Shown here piece after piece: positions 48,895 to 60,294 of a stretch of DNA of 64,000 bases. Origin of the DNA: Bacteroidales bacterium. Its GTDB lineage: Bacteria; Bacteroidota; Bacteroidia; Bacteroidales; WCHB1-69. The position numbers and the translations under genes are program-made. Location of the stretch: positions 62,001 to 126,000 of the forward strand of contig JAFYNM010000003.1 of NCBI GenBank assembly GCA_017549765.1, read 5' to 3'. The notes beneath the pieces were generated by a model that saw only the letters and a program-made list of their open reading frames with translations, ran no database searches and was not told where the DNA came from. Position 1 is the first letter of the stretch, and each line of letters opens with the position of its first letter.

Positions 48895-50168
48895 AAAAAA
48901 GTAACTTCAAAAAAACGATTGTTTTAGTCATTATCTTCATCCAGAGCCTTTTCAGTGCTCAGGCATCCTACCTTCTCATCCCGATGGATATGGAGCAGAG
49001 CAATCATCTGAAGGCCTATGGCATTGCCTATTATGCCGTTGCCCATCAGATTGACATGAGCTGGCTGCTCAATTACCGAGGCGGCAGCTTCATGTGCGTC
49101 TATAACAGCGATGTAGAGAACGAGTGCGTGGTGCGCGGTGTCTCCTACCAAGTGATTGCCGACCTCTCCGCCCAGCAGATCCTGAACGAGATTGCCGCCG
49201 TGGAGAACAACATGAATGAAATTCGTCTGACCAAAGAGCCTAAGATAGCAGTATATTCGCCCAAGAACAAGTTGCCCTGGGATGACGCCGTGACGCTGGT
49301 GCTCACCTATGCGGAGATCCCCTACACTGTCCTCTATGATGAAGAGGTGATTCAAGGCGAACTGCCCAAATACGACTGGCTGCACCTGCACCATGAAGAC
49401 TTCACGGGACAATATGGCAAGTTCTGGGCACACTACCGCAGCGCGCAATGGTATATGCAAGACGTGCAAGAGAATGAGAGCCGTGCTGCGCAGTTAGGCT
49501 ATGCCAAGGTGTCTCAGATGAAACTGGCCGTAGCTAAAGGCATCCGCGACTTCGTGGCAGGCGGCGGCTACCTCTTCGCCATGTGCTCCGGACCCGACAG
49601 TTTTGACATCGCCCTCGCTGCCGAAGGCGTCGATATCTGCGACGTCATGTTCGACGGAGACCCCATGGACCCCCAGGCACAAGACAAACTCAATTACGAC
49701 AACTGCTTTGCCTTCACCGACTTCCACATCGTCACCAACCCCTACGAATACGAAGTCTCCGACATCGATGTAGATCCCACCACCCATCTGACCAACAAAT
49801 CCAATGACTTTTTTACCCTCTTTGAATTCTCAGCCAAATGGGATCCAGTACCAACGATGCTCTGCCAGAACCACATGTCGGTAATCCCGGGCTTCATGGG
49901 CCAAACCACCGCTTTCCGGAAAGATCTCATCAAACCCACTGTGACCATCATGGGTGAAACACAAATCTTCGATGAGGCACGATACATCCACGGAGAGTTT
50001 GGAAAAGGCACATGGACCTTCTATTCCGGACATGACCCGGAAGACTACCAACATCTCATCAACGACCCAGCCACCAACTTGGATCTATTCCCCAACTCGG
50101 CAGGCTATCGACTGATACTGAACAACGTGCTATTCCCCGCTGCTAAAAAACAAGAACAGAAGACCTAA
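48891..50168 (+). CDS. Secreted protein, GATase1/ThuA-like; often mislabelled asparagine synthetase B
   Basis: A 425-residue protein with a clear signal peptide (to QA-S, about residue 26). It carries segments like KIAVYSPKNKLPWDDAVTLVL, YDWLHLHHEDF and FVAGGGYLFAMCSGPDSFDIAL, which suggest a glutamine-amidotransferase-like or ThuA-like alpha/beta fold with a Cys in the nucleophile-elbow position; this is inference from pattern. Relatives in Bacteroidota are often named asparagine synthetase B, but it lacks the N-terminal cysteine glutaminase, the ATP-pyrophosphatase SGGxDS loop, and is exported, so that name should not be used. The C-terminal HGEFGKGTWTFYSGHDPEDY also fits ThuA-like proteins. 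It overlaps the preceding gene by ATGA and udk tail-to-tail by 4 bases. Confidence 0.75.
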   Translation: MKKSNFKKTIVLVIIFIQSLFSAQASYLLIPMDMEQSNHLKAYGIAYYAVAHQIDMSWLLNYRGGSFMCVYNSDVENECVVRGVSYQVIADLSAQQILNEIAAVENNMNEIRLTKEPKIAVYSPKNKLPWDDAVTLVLTYAEIPYTVLYDEEVIQGELPKYDWLHLHHEDFTGQYGKFWAHYRSAQWYMQDVQENESRAAQLGYAKVSQMKLAVAKGIRDFVAGGGYLFAMCSGPDSFDIALAAEGVDICDVMFDGDPMDPQAQDKLNYDNCFAFTDFHIVTNPYEYEVSDIDVDPTTHLTNKSNDFFTLFEFSAKWDPVPTMLCQNHMSVIPGFMGQTTAFRKDLIKPTVTIMGETQIFDEARYIHGEFGKGTWTFYSGHDPEDYQHLINDPATNLDLFPNSAGYRLILNNVLFPAAKKQEQKT

Positions 50169-50788
50169 GCGTTCATGGCTTTCTCAATGACATGCTGAAT
50201 CTTAGTCGTCAGGATGTCAATGCCTTTTTCATTTTCCCCACCTATCGGGATGATAATGTCGGCCTGACGTTTCGTCGGCTCGATGAACAACTCGTGCATG
50301 GGTTTCACAAAATGTTTGTAGTGACGGATGGACTTGTCCAAGCCCCTGCCCCGCTGCTGCACATCCCGCTGGATAATGCGGATCAGACGCTCGTCAGCAT
50401 CCGTGTCCACAAAGACTTTCAAATCCAGCAGTTCACATAAAGCTGGGTTGGTGAAGATCAGGATGCCCTCCACGATCAAGACACTGCTCGGCTTCACCGG
50501 GATTGTCTCCTCACCACGCGCACACGTCACATATGAATAGGTCGGCATCTGTATCGTATGCCCAGCCTTCAAAGCCTGTATGTGATTGTTCAACAAGGAA
50601 AACTCAATCGCAGATGGATGGTCGAAGTTGAAATTCTCCTTCTCCTCTTGCGACAAGTCTCCATTATCTTTATAATAGGAATCCTGGGACAGGACGCTGA
50701 CACAATCATTCGGGAATTTCTCAATGATTTTATTGACGATGGAGGTCTTGCCCGATCCTGAACCTCCCGCTATACCTACTACTAACAT
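50165..50788 (-). CDS. udk: Uridine kinase
   Basis: A 207-residue uridine/cytidine kinase that phosphorylates uridine and cytidine in pyrimidine salvage. The P-loop GIAGGSGSGKTS is at residues 5-16, with SQDSYYKDN near 35-43, FDHPSAIE near 54-61 and the DTDADERLIRIIQRD region near 128-142 for the lid. Standard in length. It is convergent with the preceding secreted gene (4-base overlap) and has a good -7 element upstream. Confidence 0.96.
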   Translation of the reverse strand: MLVVGIAGGSGSGKTSIVNKIIEKFPNDCVSVLSQDSYYKDNGDLSQEEKENFNFDHPSAIEFSLLNNHIQALKAGHTIQMPTYSYVTCARGEETIPVKPSSVLIVEGILIFTNPALCELLDLKVFVDTDADERLIRIIQRDVQQRGRGLDKSIRHYKHFVKPMHELFIEPTKRQADIIIPIGGENEKGIDILTTKIQHVIEKAMNA

Positions 50789-50806
50789 GACGATGAATTT
50801 TAGCGC

Positions 50807-50815
50807 GCAAACTTA
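50807..50815 (-). promoter_or_regulatory. Candidate -7 element of udk
   Basis: On the minus strand TAAGTTTGC fits TAnnTTTG, 18 bases before the udk ATG. Confidence 0.55.
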
Positions 50816-50992
50816 CATAAAAAAATGAGAAAAAAACCGACATCCTCTGAAATAATGCACTTTTTCCTCATCCTTCTCCCGTCATGCCAAACCCCTTAAT
50901 CCTCTTTCTTTACTGTTAATAGTCAAAATATGCATCTTTCAGTCTTGATTATCAATAAAATAAATTATTTTTTATAAAATAATAAAAAACTA

Positions 50993-51024
50993 TTGACAAA
51001 CGGTTCGTTTTGTACTATCTTTGC
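50993..51024 (+). promoter_or_regulatory. Promoter of the secreted amidase gene
   Basis: TTG (50993-50995), a 20-base gap and TATCTTTGC (51016-51024) form a good Bacteroidota promoter, 28 bases before the ATG at 51053. The rest of the 264-base gap (50789-51052) is AT-rich and shows nothing else. Confidence 0.7.
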
Positions 51025-51052
51025 TCTCGACTAACAAACAAAAAGAACTCGT

Positions 51053-53869
51053 ATGAAGACAAGGTTATCGCTCCCAAGAACCATGACGTTGGGCATAGTG
51101 TGGATGGTTTCTCTCTTGACCTCCTCATTGTTTGCCCAAGGAAACGGAAGTCCTGAAACTGGCCGCCAAGAGCAGCTGCATCGAGATTACAAACTGATAG
51201 CCCCTTATTTTGAAGAGGCATACCTGTCGTTCCCCTCCATCCCGAGAGGCATCTTGGAAGCCATCTCCTATCAGTACCGGAGGTTCTCGTCTTTAGAACC
51301 GGAGGTGATAGAAGAAGGTGCACACTCCATCCCCACGAACTACACCGTCATGGGATTGACGTTGGATGGGAAGGGTGTGTTTCGGGAGAATCTGCGACTT
51401 GTGGAGCGATTGTCTTCTTACGAAATCCCAGAGATCCTGTCGGATCCTCGCATGGCCATCCTCGCGTACGCTAAGGCTTTTGCCTCTTTGCAGGCCTCGC
51501 GAGATTATTTTTCGGAAAACATCACCGACTACTGCCCCATTTTAATTGCCTTGTCGGAGCTACCCTACGATCCGGAGGCGATCTCTTGGGAAACAAACTA
51601 CCCGATCCATTGTTTCCTATACGAAGTATTCCGCTTCCTGGCAGACCCTGACATGGCAGAGTTCACACATCATGTCTGGGAGGTGGATTTTGAGCGACTC
51701 TTTGGTCCAACGTTAGTCCGACTGCGACAAAAACAGCTGGGCATTCAGATCAAAGGAACAGAGAATGTCACAGGGGCGGACTACGGCGGGGCCAGCTGGC
51801 TGCCGGCGGCCAGCTGCAACTACACCCAAGGACGCAACGGCACAACAGTCACCGGTATAACCATTCACTACACCCAAGGCACCTATGCCGGCACATTGGC
51901 CTGGTTTCAGAACTGCAATGCCAATGCTTCTGCCCACTACATCATCCGTTCCTCCGACGGGCAAGTGACCCAGATGGTGCGGGAGCAAGACAAAGCCTGG
52001 CATGTAGGCGTGGCCAACAGCTACACTATCGGGGTGGAACACGAAGCGTACGGCAACATTGTAAGTTACTTCACCGAAGCTATGTACCAATCCTCTGCAG
52101 CGTTGGTCCGCGACATCTGTCAACGACATCCCAACATCAATCCCCACCGGACCTTCTACCGAGACACGCTGGATGACGGCACGATACTAAACAGCGGCGT
52201 TCACAGTCTGGGTGGCAGCACGGCCTGCACACAGATTCGTGGGCATCAGCACTACCCCAGCCAGACACATACCGACCCCGGGCCATACTGGAATTGGAAC
52301 CATTATTACCATCTGATTAACAGTCAGACGAGCATCACCACGGACACGGCCATCTCCGGCACATGGCACGATTCCGGAGGCCCTGGCGGACCCTATGGAG
52401 CCAACGAGCACCAACTCTTCCTCATCCAACGACCGGACGCCGACAGTATCACCCTGGATTTCTCCCAGTTTGACGTAGAGACAAACTATGATTTCCTCTG
52501 GATCTACGATGGAAACAGTCTCTCCGCCCCACTCTTGGGCAGATGGAACACCATGTCGCCAGGGCACATCGTCTCCTCCGGACCCGCCATGCTGATAGAG
52601 TTCCGCTCGGATTGTGCCACTCAAGATGCAGGATGGGAGGCGCATTGGAATTGCCACCAACAGAACACTCCGCCAGCCATTCAAGACTCCCTACCTCCCG
52701 CCACAGCCATCCTGCATGACGATTCCACTTGGATAACCAAGGACTTCGTCTTGCACTTTGCTGACACCGACGACCAACAGATCCTACACCGTTTTTGGCA
52801 GGTAATGGAACTGACTGACTATGGCTGGCAAGGAGACCCTTCGCACGGATTTCTTTGCGACAACTTCGACACAGGCTTGGATATGGACATCTGGCAACAG
52901 GATGGGCATTGGTTCATCGACAATCAGAAACTGACCTGTTCCGGTAGCACGAGCACTCCCCGGCGCATCTTTGCCCGACACTGCGATGGCTCTGCCGACT
53001 GTTTCCTGTACGACTTCTATCTGACCATGGCGGGAGGCGACAGCTGTTCCTTCTACTTCCATCTTCAAAAAGATGCGGTCATGAATCCTTGGCAGGGGTT
53101 TGAGATATGCTTTGAAAATAGCCGTCACCGGGTATCCATCTATCAAATAACTGACGGCTCACGCACATTGCTTGGCAGCAGCAACCCCATATATTTCTCC
53201 GACAACACCAGCTACCTGTTCCGTGTGCTTTGGGACACCGCTCATCACAGAATATCCCTGTTCCGACATCAGAACCTGCTGGCCGAGTGTCACACCGGAT
53301 CTTCCGAGACGGGAAGTCACGAGAGGCATATAGGCTTCCGCTGTCATGAGCCCATACTCATCGACAATCTGCGCATATATGCTGGAAGAGGCGACTCCAT
53401 CGTTGTATCGGTAGGCAGCGCCGACACCTGCCTGATGCACGCGCAGGCTTCTCAAGGAGTGGCAAGATGCAAAGTCAAATCTGTCATCGTGGACGAGGCG
53501 CTCCATTTCTCCAGCCTGGCAGAGAAATCCGTCAGTATCGACTACACCCCGCCACCAGCACCAACCAGAATAGAGACCCCTTTGATGACTGACAATACCG
53601 CCCGGATTAAGGGAATCCCCGTCTATGCTCAATGGGAAGATGTCGTGGACGAGCAGTCCGGGCTAGCCAACTACGAATATATCCTGAATCTCACCATGGG
53701 GAATAGCACCTGTTTACGGGAAACTATCTATACCACAACATCTCCACACACAGAGGTGGGGTTGCAGGTATCTCAACAATGTTTATCATGTACCATAACC
53801 ATACGGAGCCGCGATCATGCAGGCAACCTGTCTGGAAGCAGCCATTTCACTTTTCCTTTGAGGCAGTGA
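51053..53869 (+). CDS. Secreted N-acetylmuramoyl-L-alanine amidase with CUB and lectin-like domains
   Basis: A 938-residue secreted peptidoglycan amidase. A signal peptide (to FAQ, about 30) precedes a helical domain (about 40-215). The Amidase_2/PGRP domain spans about 250-425 with zinc ligands His272 (TIHYTQ), His398 (RGHQHY) and Asp408 (TDPG), and GVEHEA inside. A CUB-like beta domain follows at about 434-535 ([30 protein letters not shown]). The rest holds a lectin/laminin-G-like module (about 590-790, [20 protein letters not shown]) and a terminal beta domain. There is no T9SS tail; the protein ends FTFPLRQ. It cuts the bond between MurNAc and L-alanine, by family. The last 23 bases overlap meaB tail-to-tail. 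Confidence 0.88.
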   Translation: MKTRLSLPRTMTLGIVWMVSLLTSSLFAQGNGSPETGRQEQLHRDYKLIAPYFEEAYLSFPSIPRGILEAISYQYRRFSSLEPEVIEEGAHSIPTNYTVMGLTLDGKGVFRENLRLVERLSSYEIPEILSDPRMAILAYAKAFASLQASRDYFSENITDYCPILIALSELPYDPEAISWETNYPIHCFLYEVFRFLADPDMAEFTHHVWEVDFERLFGPTLVRLRQKQLGIQIKGTENVTGADYGGASWLPAASCNYTQGRNGTTVTGITIHYTQGTYAGTLAWFQNCNANASAHYIIRSSDGQVTQMVREQDKAWHVGVANSYTIGVEHEAYGNIVSYFTEAMYQSSAALVRDICQRHPNINPHRTFYRDTLDDGTILNSGVHSLGGSTACTQIRGHQHYPSQTHTDPGPYWNWNHYYHLINSQTSITTDTAISGTWHDSGGPGGPYGANEHQLFLIQRPDADSITLDFSQFDVETNYDFLWIYDGNSLSAPLLGRWNTMSPGHIVSSGPAMLIEFRSDCATQDAGWEAHWNCHQQNTPPAIQDSLPPATAILHDDSTWITKDFVLHFADTDDQQILHRFWQVMELTDYGWQGDPSHGFLCDNFDTGLDMDIWQQDGHWFIDNQKLTCSGSTSTPRRIFARHCDGSADCFLYDFYLTMAGGDSCSFYFHLQKDAVMNPWQGFEICFENSRHRVSIYQITDGSRTLLGSSNPIYFSDNTSYLFRVLWDTAHHRISLFRHQNLLAECHTGSSETGSHERHIGFRCHEPILIDNLRIYAGRGDSIVVSVGSADTCLMHAQASQGVARCKVKSVIVDEALHFSSLAEKSVSIDYTPPPAPTRIETPLMTDNTARIKGIPVYAQWEDVVDEQSGLANYEYILNLTMGNSTCLRETIYTTTSPHTEVGLQVSQQCLSCTITIRSRDHAGNLSGSSHFTFPLRQ

Positions 53870-54935
53870 GGCTCCCTATCTGTTCTATCAGCATGGTAGC
53901 AGCCATATAGGGGGAAATCTGCTTGTCACGAATCATCGGCACAAGGCGTTCAATCTCCTTTTCAGTCTGTGATTGGTTATAGAAGTTGTTCTGTAAGGTA
54001 AACTGTATCCAGTTATGGAAGATATTAATCAATTGTTCGGACCTGTTACGCTCGAAATAGCCATTGGCCTTGGTGTGTTTCTCATAGCGGAGGATCATCT
54101 CCCACACCTTGTCAATCGCGAAGTTCTCTAAGGCGGAGCACACCTCCACGGGCACGGTCCACTGGCTTTCCGTCTGCGGGAAGAGTTTCAAAGCCGCGCG
54201 ATACTGGGTCTGGGCGCGTATGGCCTTATGTTTGTTATCCCCATCGGCCTTGTTGATAATCAGGGCGTCGGCCATCTCCATGATGCCACGTTTGATACCT
54301 TGCAGCTCATCGCCGGCACCTGCCAGCATCAAGAGCAGGAAGAAATCGACCATCGACTTGACAGCCGTCTCCGACTGGCCCACGCCGACCGTCTCCACGA
54401 TGATGACATCATAACCAGCGGCCTCGCACAGGATAATGGACTCGCGGGTCTTGCGAGCCACACCGCCCAGCGTGCTGCCCGACGGCGAAGGACGGATGAA
54501 AGCTTTAGGATTCACGGAGAGAGACTCCATACGGGTCTTGTCACCCAGGATGCTGCCCTTGGTGCGCTCACTGCTGGGGTCTATCGCCAATACCGCGACC
54601 TTGTGACCCTGCTCGGTCAGCAACGTGCCAAAAGCCTCTATGAAGGTGCTCTTGCCAACGCCGGGGACTCCCGTGATGCCAATGCGCAACGAATGGCCCG
54701 AATGCGGCAGACAACGTTCTATGATGGCTTGCGCCATCTCCAAATGCTCCGGGCGCGCACTCTCAATCATCGTGATGGCCTGACTCAACGTCACCCAGTC
54801 ACCCGCAAGCACACCCTGCACATATTCGTCCAACGACAACTCGCGGCGTTTGCGACGCACCAAGTTGGGGTTCACAGATACCGGCTGGTCCACTCCCGGA
54901 CGCTCCTCCAACGCTGACTTAAACTCCTTATCCAT
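53847..54935 (-). CDS. meaB: Methylmalonyl-CoA mutase-associated GTPase MeaB
   Basis: A 362-residue G3E-type GTPase that guards and reactivates methylmalonyl-CoA mutase by controlling cobalamin transfer. Visible are the P-loop [15 protein letters not shown] near residues 82-96, [20 protein letters not shown], the switch region [12 protein letters not shown], and NKADGDN. Its mutase partner is not in this window. It starts within the end of lon (8-base overlap), so the two are cotranscribed, with lon first. Confidence 0.93.
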   Translation of the reverse strand: MDKEFKSALEERPGVDQPVSVNPNLVRRKRRELSLDEYVQGVLAGDWVTLSQAITMIESARPEHLEMAQAIIERCLPHSGHSLRIGITGVPGVGKSTFIEAFGTLLTEQGHKVAVLAIDPSSERTKGSILGDKTRMESLSVNPKAFIRPSPSGSTLGGVARKTRESIILCEAAGYDVIIVETVGVGQSETAVKSMVDFFLLLMLAGAGDELQGIKRGIMEMADALIINKADGDNKHKAIRAQTQYRAALKLFPQTESQWTVPVEVCSALENFAIDKVWEMILRYEKHTKANGYFERNRSEQLINIFHNWIQFTLQNNFYNQSQTEKEIERLVPMIRDKQISPYMAATMLIEQIGSLTASKEK

Positions 54936-57360
54936 TAAACTGACCGTTAAAGTTAAACAAAACCGCCTCTTTCATAGATGAGAAATAGTGGAAAGACATC
55001 CCGTCCAGATATATCTCCTCAATCTCGTCCACATCTTTCTTGTTATCCGCAGGTAACACAATATGATGGATATGCTGACGCTTGGCAGCCAATATCTTAT
55101 CCTTGATGCCGCCAACAGGCAGGATCTGCCCCCGCAATGTAATCTCTCCCGTCATGGCCACATCACCCCGCACAATCTTCTTCGTGAAGGCAGAGATCAA
55201 CGCCGTCAGAATCGTCACACCCGCTGAAGGACCGTCTTTAGGGGTCGCTCCCTCCGGCACGTGAATGTGGACCTTGTTCTGCTCAAACATCTTGGCGTCG
55301 ATATCATATTCTGACGCATGGGCTTTGAGATACTCATAGGCGATGGTGGCAGACTCCTTCATCACATCTCCTAGCTGTCCCGTCATCGTCAGGCCCTCCT
55401 TGCCCGGGCTGGTGATAGCCTCCACAAAGAGGATCTCACCGCCCACTGCCGTCCAGGCCAAGCCCGTGGCCACCCCAGGGACTGTATGGTCGATCTGCTT
55501 GTCCGACTGGAATCTGGGAGAACCCAACATCTCTTGGAGATCAGACACCTCAATAGACTTTTTCAGATCGGGAGTCTTCTTCACAATCTCCACCGTATGC
55601 TTGCGGATTACTTTGGCAATGTCACGCTCCAGGTTGCGCACACCCGCCTCCCGTGTGTAAGACTTGATGATCTCTTGGATAGTCTCATCGGGGATCTGTA
55701 GCTGACGGTTCTTGAGGCCGTGCTCTTTCAGCTGTTTCGGGATCAGATGGTGTTTCGCAATCTGCAACTTCTCCTCGGCCACATAGCCTGACAGCTCGAT
55801 AATCTCCATACGGTCCAAGAGAGCCGGGTGTATATTGTTCAAGGAGTTGGCGGTGGCAATAAAGAGCACTTTGGAGAGATCGAAGGAGGTCTCCAGGTAA
55901 TTATCGTAAAAAGTGCTGTTCTGTTCAGGGTCCATCACCTCCAGCAAAGCGGCGGAGGGATCCCCCTGCACGTTGGCGCCAATCACCTTGTCGATCTCAT
56001 CCAACACAAACACCGGGTTGGCATAGCCTGCCTTGCGCAGATTCTGGATGATACGGCCCGGCATGGCTCCGATATAGGTCTTTCGGTGACCCCGGATCTC
56101 CGACTCGTCGCGCAGACCGCCCAGAGAGATACGCACATACTTACGGCCGATGGCATTGGCAATGGAACGGCCCAAGGAGGTCTTGCCCACACCCGGAGGT
56201 CCCACCAGACACAAGATGGGCGCCCGCATATCTTTGCGCATAGACAACACCGCCAGATGCTCAAGCACACGGTCTTTGACTTTATAGAGACCATAATGAT
56301 CCTTGTCCAGGATCTTGCGGGCCTTCACCAAGTCGAAGTTGTCTTTGCTGTATTCATTCCATGGCAGCTCCACAAAGAGCTCCAGATAGTTCAATTGGAT
56401 GGCGTAGTCGGGAGCCATCACATTGGTGCGCTGCAACTTCTCCAACTCCTTGTAGAAAATATCGGCGGTCTCCTTACCCCATCTCTTCTTCTTGGCTCGC
56501 TCCATCAGTGACTGGTAGTCCTTCTCCACGGGAGAGCCCCCCAACTCCTCTTGGATGGTCTTGATCTGCTGGTTCAGGAAATACTCGCGCTGCTGCTTGT
56601 CCAACTCACGGCGCGACTTGTCCTGAATCTGGTTCTTCAACTCCAGCATCTGCAGGTCGCGTTGCAGATAGGACAACAACTGGGAGGCACGCGCCTCAAT
56701 ATCGGGAGTTTCCAACAACCGCTGCTTCTCCTCCAAGGAAATCGAGAGGTTGGTGGCCAGAAAATTCAGCAGGAAGACATGACTTTCAATGTTCCGGAGT
56801 GCAAAAGCCGCCTCACGAGGCATATTGTTGCTCACATGCACCATCCGCTTCGCCACATCCTTGATGGATGACAAAAGAGCTTGGAAGTTTTTGTCATTAA
56901 GCAGCTTATGGTCAAAGTCATTGGACTCGAAAGGGGTGACCCTGCATCTGTAATACGGCTCTATCTGGGTCAACGCCTCCACATTGAAGCACTTGATGCC
57001 CTGCACGATGATGGTCACACCCCCGTCAGGCATGGAGATATATTTGAGGATATGAGCCAAGGTGCCGACACGGTACAGATCCTGAATGTCAGGCTCCTCC
57101 ACATCGTTGACGCGCTGGGCTATCACGCCGATAGGCTCCTGTTTGTGCGCATACTCCTGCGCCAACCGGATAGACTTGGTACGACCCACGTTGATGGGGA
57201 TGACCATGCCCGGGAAAAGAAGGGTGTTCCGCAAAGGAAGTAACGCTATATCGTCAGGGACCTGCTCATCCCGGATCTTCTTCTCGTCCTCCAAAGAGAA
57301 CAAAGGGATGAAATTGGCCTCACTGTTCATCAACTCATCAAGCAAAGATATCTCTTTCAT
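54928..57360 (-). CDS. lon: ATP-dependent protease Lon
   Basis: An 810-residue Lon, the homohexameric AAA+ protease for damaged and regulatory proteins. The N-terminal substrate domain covers about 35-250, the AAA+ module carries Walker [12 protein letters not shown] near residues 390-400 and Walker [10 protein letters not shown], and the C-terminal protease domain has the Ser-Lys dyad: Ser712 in PKDGPSAG and the Lys of GGIKDK near 753. Length is normal. Its leader contains an unusual overlap of a promoter element and a terminator hairpin (57374-57423). Confidence 0.97.
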   Translation of the reverse strand: MKEISLLDELMNSEANFIPLFSLEDEKKIRDEQVPDDIALLPLRNTLLFPGMVIPINVGRTKSIRLAQEYAHKQEPIGVIAQRVNDVEEPDIQDLYRVGTLAHILKYISMPDGGVTIIVQGIKCFNVEALTQIEPYYRCRVTPFESNDFDHKLLNDKNFQALLSSIKDVAKRMVHVSNNMPREAAFALRNIESHVFLLNFLATNLSISLEEKQRLLETPDIEARASQLLSYLQRDLQMLELKNQIQDKSRRELDKQQREYFLNQQIKTIQEELGGSPVEKDYQSLMERAKKKRWGKETADIFYKELEKLQRTNVMAPDYAIQLNYLELFVELPWNEYSKDNFDLVKARKILDKDHYGLYKVKDRVLEHLAVLSMRKDMRAPILCLVGPPGVGKTSLGRSIANAIGRKYVRISLGGLRDESEIRGHRKTYIGAMPGRIIQNLRKAGYANPVFVLDEIDKVIGANVQGDPSAALLEVMDPEQNSTFYDNYLETSFDLSKVLFIATANSLNNIHPALLDRMEIIELSGYVAEEKLQIAKHHLIPKQLKEHGLKNRQLQIPDETIQEIIKSYTREAGVRNLERDIAKVIRKHTVEIVKKTPDLKKSIEVSDLQEMLGSPRFQSDKQIDHTVPGVATGLAWTAVGGEILFVEAITSPGKEGLTMTGQLGDVMKESATIAYEYLKAHASEYDIDAKMFEQNKVHIHVPEGATPKDGPSAGVTILTALISAFTKKIVRGDVAMTGEITLRGQILPVGGIKDKILAAKRQHIHHIVLPADNKKDVDEIEEIYLDGMSFHYFSSMKEAVLFNFNGQFNG

Positions 57361-57373
57361 TTTTCGTATATTA

Positions 57374-57415
57374 GAAAAAAAACTGACCTTTTCTCCTTAA
57401 CAGAAAAAAGGTCAG
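57374..57415 (-). terminator. Terminator after rpmE, overlapping the lon leader
   Basis: On the minus strand the arms CTGACC (57415-57410) and GGTCAG (57388-57383), extended by T/A-rich pairs, form a hairpin followed by eight T (57382-57375). It lies 29 bases after the rpmE stop and 15 before the lon ATG. Confidence 0.75.
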
Positions 57416-57423
57416 CAAAGATA
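57415..57423 (-). promoter_or_regulatory. Candidate -7 element of lon
   Basis: On the minus strand TATCTTTGC fits TAnnTTTG. Its last base is the first base of the terminator stem, so transcription would start inside the first arm. Confidence 0.5.
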
Positions 57424-57443
57424 TAAAATTTATTGTGGATTTC

Positions 57444-57710
57444 TTATTTCTTGCCACCATCCAAATGACGGGCATATTTGTTGCGGAATTTATCCACACG
57501 ACCGGCGGTGTCAACCAACTTCATCTTACCGGTGAAGAAAGGATGAGAGGTGTTGGAAATCTCTAATTTTACTAACGGATATTCATTTCCGTCTTCCCAT
57601 TGAATGGTATCTTTCGTGCTGACGGTGGACTTGGTCAGGAATGCATAATCATTCGACATGTCTTTGAAAACCACCGTTCTATACTCCTTAGGATGGATAT
57701 CTTTTTTCAT
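57444..57710 (-). CDS. rpmE2: 50S ribosomal protein L31, type B (zinc-free)
   Basis: An 88-residue L31 of the B type. It starts [17 protein letters not shown] and includes [23 protein letters not shown]. It has no cysteine at all, so it lacks the CxxC zinc site of the A form; such forms replace the zinc form in zinc shortage in some bacteria, and are the normal form in others. I start at the ATG at 57710; the upstream extension to 57758 passes through a -7 element. It ends in a terminator that overlaps the lon promoter. Confidence 0.92.
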   Translation of the reverse strand: MKKDIHPKEYRTVVFKDMSNDYAFLTKSTVSTKDTIQWEDGNEYPLVKLEISNTSHPFFTGKMKLVDTAGRVDKFRNKYARHLDGGKK

Positions 57711-57746
57711 ATTCTTTTGATTTTTATTTGCTTTGAAATTTGGACG

Positions 57747-57755
57747 GCAAAAATA
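57747..57755 (-). promoter_or_regulatory. Candidate -7 element of rpmE2
   Basis: On the minus strand TATTTTTGC, 36 bases before the ATG at 57710. Confidence 0.55.
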
Positions 57756-57802
57756 CATTTTTTTCTCAATAAAAATATACCTCCCGACAAAAAAATATTT
57801 TA

Positions 57803-57811
57803 TACCTTTGC
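57803..57811 (+). promoter_or_regulatory. Candidate -7 element of murF-alr
   Basis: TACCTTTGC fits TAnnTTTG, 18 bases before the ATG at 57830. No -33 TTG at the usual distance. It is divergent from the rpmE2 element 48 bases away. Confidence 0.55.
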
Positions 57812-57829
57812 AGCCTATAATTCTTGTGT

Positions 57830-60286
57830 ATGAACATCGCCCGGATTTCGACTATCGTCAACGCCATCAAATCAGAGATTCCAAGTCCGGAATCTCTCGT
57901 AAACAGCCTCTGCATGGACAGTCGCAAGGTATCCTCCCCCAACGGTGTTCTCTTCTTCGCCATCAAGACGACCCACAATGACGGCCACCGTTACATCCCC
58001 GAATTGTACCAGAAAGGGGTGCGGAATTTCATCATCACCGCCCCTGTATCCGACTTTTCATCGTTAAAAAATGGGAATTTTATCCAAGTCTTAGACGCAA
58101 TCGAGGCCCTGCAGACCATCGCCCGCGCACACCGTGAAGAATTCCACTATCCCGTCATCGGCATCACAGGCAGCAACGGCAAGACCATCGTCAAGGAGTG
58201 GTTGAACATGATGCTGAACATGGAATACCATATTGTGAAGAGTCCCGACAGCTACAACTCCCAGATTGGGGTCCCCCTGTCGGTGTGGCAGATGCGTCCC
58301 GAACACAACCTCGGCATCTTCGAGGCCGGCATCTCCCGTCCGGGCGAGATGGCCCGCATCGCCGACATCATCCGACCCTCCATCGGCATCCTGACAAACA
58401 TCGGCATGGCCCACGCCCAGTTCTTCCAGTCGATGGAGCAGAAGCTGAACGAGAAGCTCCTGCTGTTCCGCCATGCCGAGAAGCTCATCTTCAACAACGA
58501 CAACCCACTGATACGGGAGACCTTGGACAGCGATGCTTATTCACACATCCAAAAGATCTCCTGGGGATATAATGATGCTGAATACCTGATCACCTCTCAG
58601 GAGCGCCGAGGCAACTCCACACTGGTCGCCATCCGCACCTTCACCTATCACATACCCTTCGTGGATGCCGCTTCCGTGGAGAATGCTGTCCACGTCATCG
58701 TCACCATGCTGACACTCGGCTACCAACCCGAAGTCATCGACGATCGGCTGTCGGCGCTGACGCCCATCCACATGCGCATGGCCATCCAGGAAGGACGCCA
58801 GCACTCCCTGATTCTCGACGACGCCTACAGCTTGGACTGGACCTCCCTCGCCGTGGCCCTCAACTATCTGGACACTCAAACGCAGATGCCCGACAAGGCG
58901 CTCATCATATCAGACTTTGATCAAGCGGGCACCCTGCAACAAGATGACTACGTGCGCCTTAACGACCTCCTGCTCGCCCATCATATCGGCAAACTCATCG
59001 CAGTGGGCATGGATTTCTTTCAGCACCGGCAGGCATTCACCATCCCCAACGCCTACTTCTACCCAGACACGGAATCCCTCATCTCCGACCTCTCCACCTT
59101 CAACTTCGCATACAATGCCATCCTCATCAAAGGAGCGCGAAACTTCCATTTTGAGGATGTCGTCCACCGCCTGCTGCACAAAACGCATCTGACCACCCTC
59201 AATGTCAACCTGCCTGCCCTCGTGCACAACCTCCACTATTTCCGCTCGCTGACAAAGCCGGAGACCAAGATGGTGGCCATGGTCAAGGCCTTGTCCTACG
59301 GCTTGGGCGATGCAGAGATCATCAACGAGCTAATCAACCAGAAAATCGATTATCTGGCGGTGGCCTACACCGACGAGGGCGTGCGCCTGCGCAAACGGCA
59401 CATCAAGACTCCCATCATCGTCCTGGGTGCCGAAGCGCACAGTTTCGAGTCCATGGTGCTGAACCAGCTGGAACCGGAGATCTTCAACTTCTACTATCTT
59501 CAAGAGTTGATGGGCGTCCTCAAAGAGCATCCCGAGATCTCCCGGTTCCCCATCCATATAAAACTGGACACCGGCATGCACCGGCTGGGCTTCGACGAAG
59601 AGGACCTCCCGCGCCTGCTGAACCTCCTGAGCGACAACCCCTGTCTGCGCGTGGCCTCCGTCTTCTCCCATCTCGCCGCTGCCGACGACCCTGAGGAAGA
59701 TGACTTCACCCGCCAGCAAATCCAGCTGTTCACCCGCATGACCGACACTCTAAGGGTAGGCCTTGGATATCCATTCCTCCGGCACATCCTCAACACGGCG
59801 GGCATCGTGCGCTTCCCGGAGGCGCAGTTCGAAATGGTCCGACTGGGCATCGGCCTCTACGGCTTCTTCGACCAGCCCGAAGTGCAAGCCAACCTGCAGA
59901 ACGTGGCCACGCTGAAGACGCTCATCACACAGGTCAAGACCATCCGGGCGGGCGAGACCATCGGTTACAGCCGCAGCTACAAGGTGGAACACGACATGCA
60001 GGTGGCCATCATCCCCATCGGCTATGCCGACGGCTACCCCCGCGAGTTCAGCAACGGAAAAGGACTCGTGATGGTGCGAGGCCAACTGGTGCCCGTGGTG
60101 GGCAAGATCTGCATGGACATGTGCATGCTGGATGTGACAGGGCTCTCCGTGCACGAAGGCGACGAAGTCATCGTCTATGGCGAAGGCAACACCGCCCAAG
60201 ACGCCGCACGCCGCATCGGGCACATCAGCTACGACCTGCTCACCTCCCTCTCCAACCGCGTACCGAGAATATATGTTAAAGAATAA
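57830..60286 (+). CDS. Bifunctional MurF ligase / alanine racemase fusion
   Basis: An 818-residue fusion of two steps of peptidoglycan precursor synthesis. The first half (about 1-445) is a MurF-like ligase that adds D-Ala-D-Ala to the UDP-MurNAc-tripeptide, with the ATP loop [14 protein letters not shown] near residue 108. The second half (about 450-818) is a PLP-dependent alanine racemase making D-alanine: the PLP lysine in [10 protein letters not shown], the [10 protein letters not shown] segment and the C-terminal catalytic tyrosine in [10 protein letters not shown] with [12 protein letters not shown] are present. The same fusion is common in Bacteroidota. I take the ATG at 57830; a TTG two codons upstream is possible. 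It lies apart from the dcw cluster. Confidence 0.95.
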   Translation: MNIARISTIVNAIKSEIPSPESLVNSLCMDSRKVSSPNGVLFFAIKTTHNDGHRYIPELYQKGVRNFIITAPVSDFSSLKNGNFIQVLDAIEALQTIARAHREEFHYPVIGITGSNGKTIVKEWLNMMLNMEYHIVKSPDSYNSQIGVPLSVWQMRPEHNLGIFEAGISRPGEMARIADIIRPSIGILTNIGMAHAQFFQSMEQKLNEKLLLFRHAEKLIFNNDNPLIRETLDSDAYSHIQKISWGYNDAEYLITSQERRGNSTLVAIRTFTYHIPFVDAASVENAVHVIVTMLTLGYQPEVIDDRLSALTPIHMRMAIQEGRQHSLILDDAYSLDWTSLAVALNYLDTQTQMPDKALIISDFDQAGTLQQDDYVRLNDLLLAHHIGKLIAVGMDFFQHRQAFTIPNAYFYPDTESLISDLSTFNFAYNAILIKGARNFHFEDVVHRLLHKTHLTTLNVNLPALVHNLHYFRSLTKPETKMVAMVKALSYGLGDAEIINELINQKIDYLAVAYTDEGVRLRKRHIKTPIIVLGAEAHSFESMVLNQLEPEIFNFYYLQELMGVLKEHPEISRFPIHIKLDTGMHRLGFDEEDLPRLLNLLSDNPCLRVASVFSHLAAADDPEEDDFTRQQIQLFTRMTDTLRVGLGYPFLRHILNTAGIVRFPEAQFEMVRLGIGLYGFFDQPEVQANLQNVATLKTLITQVKTIRAGETIGYSRSYKVEHDMQVAIIPIGYADGYPREFSNGKGLVMVRGQLVPVVGKICMDMCMLDVTGLSVHEGDEVIVYGEGNTAQDAARRIGHISYDLLTSLSNRVPRIYVKE

Positions 60287-60294
60287 CCCTTGAT

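Noticed and set aside
48891-50168. Naming this gene asparagine synthetase B
   Set aside because: It is exported and lacks the N-terminal Cys glutaminase and the ATP-pyrophosphatase motif.
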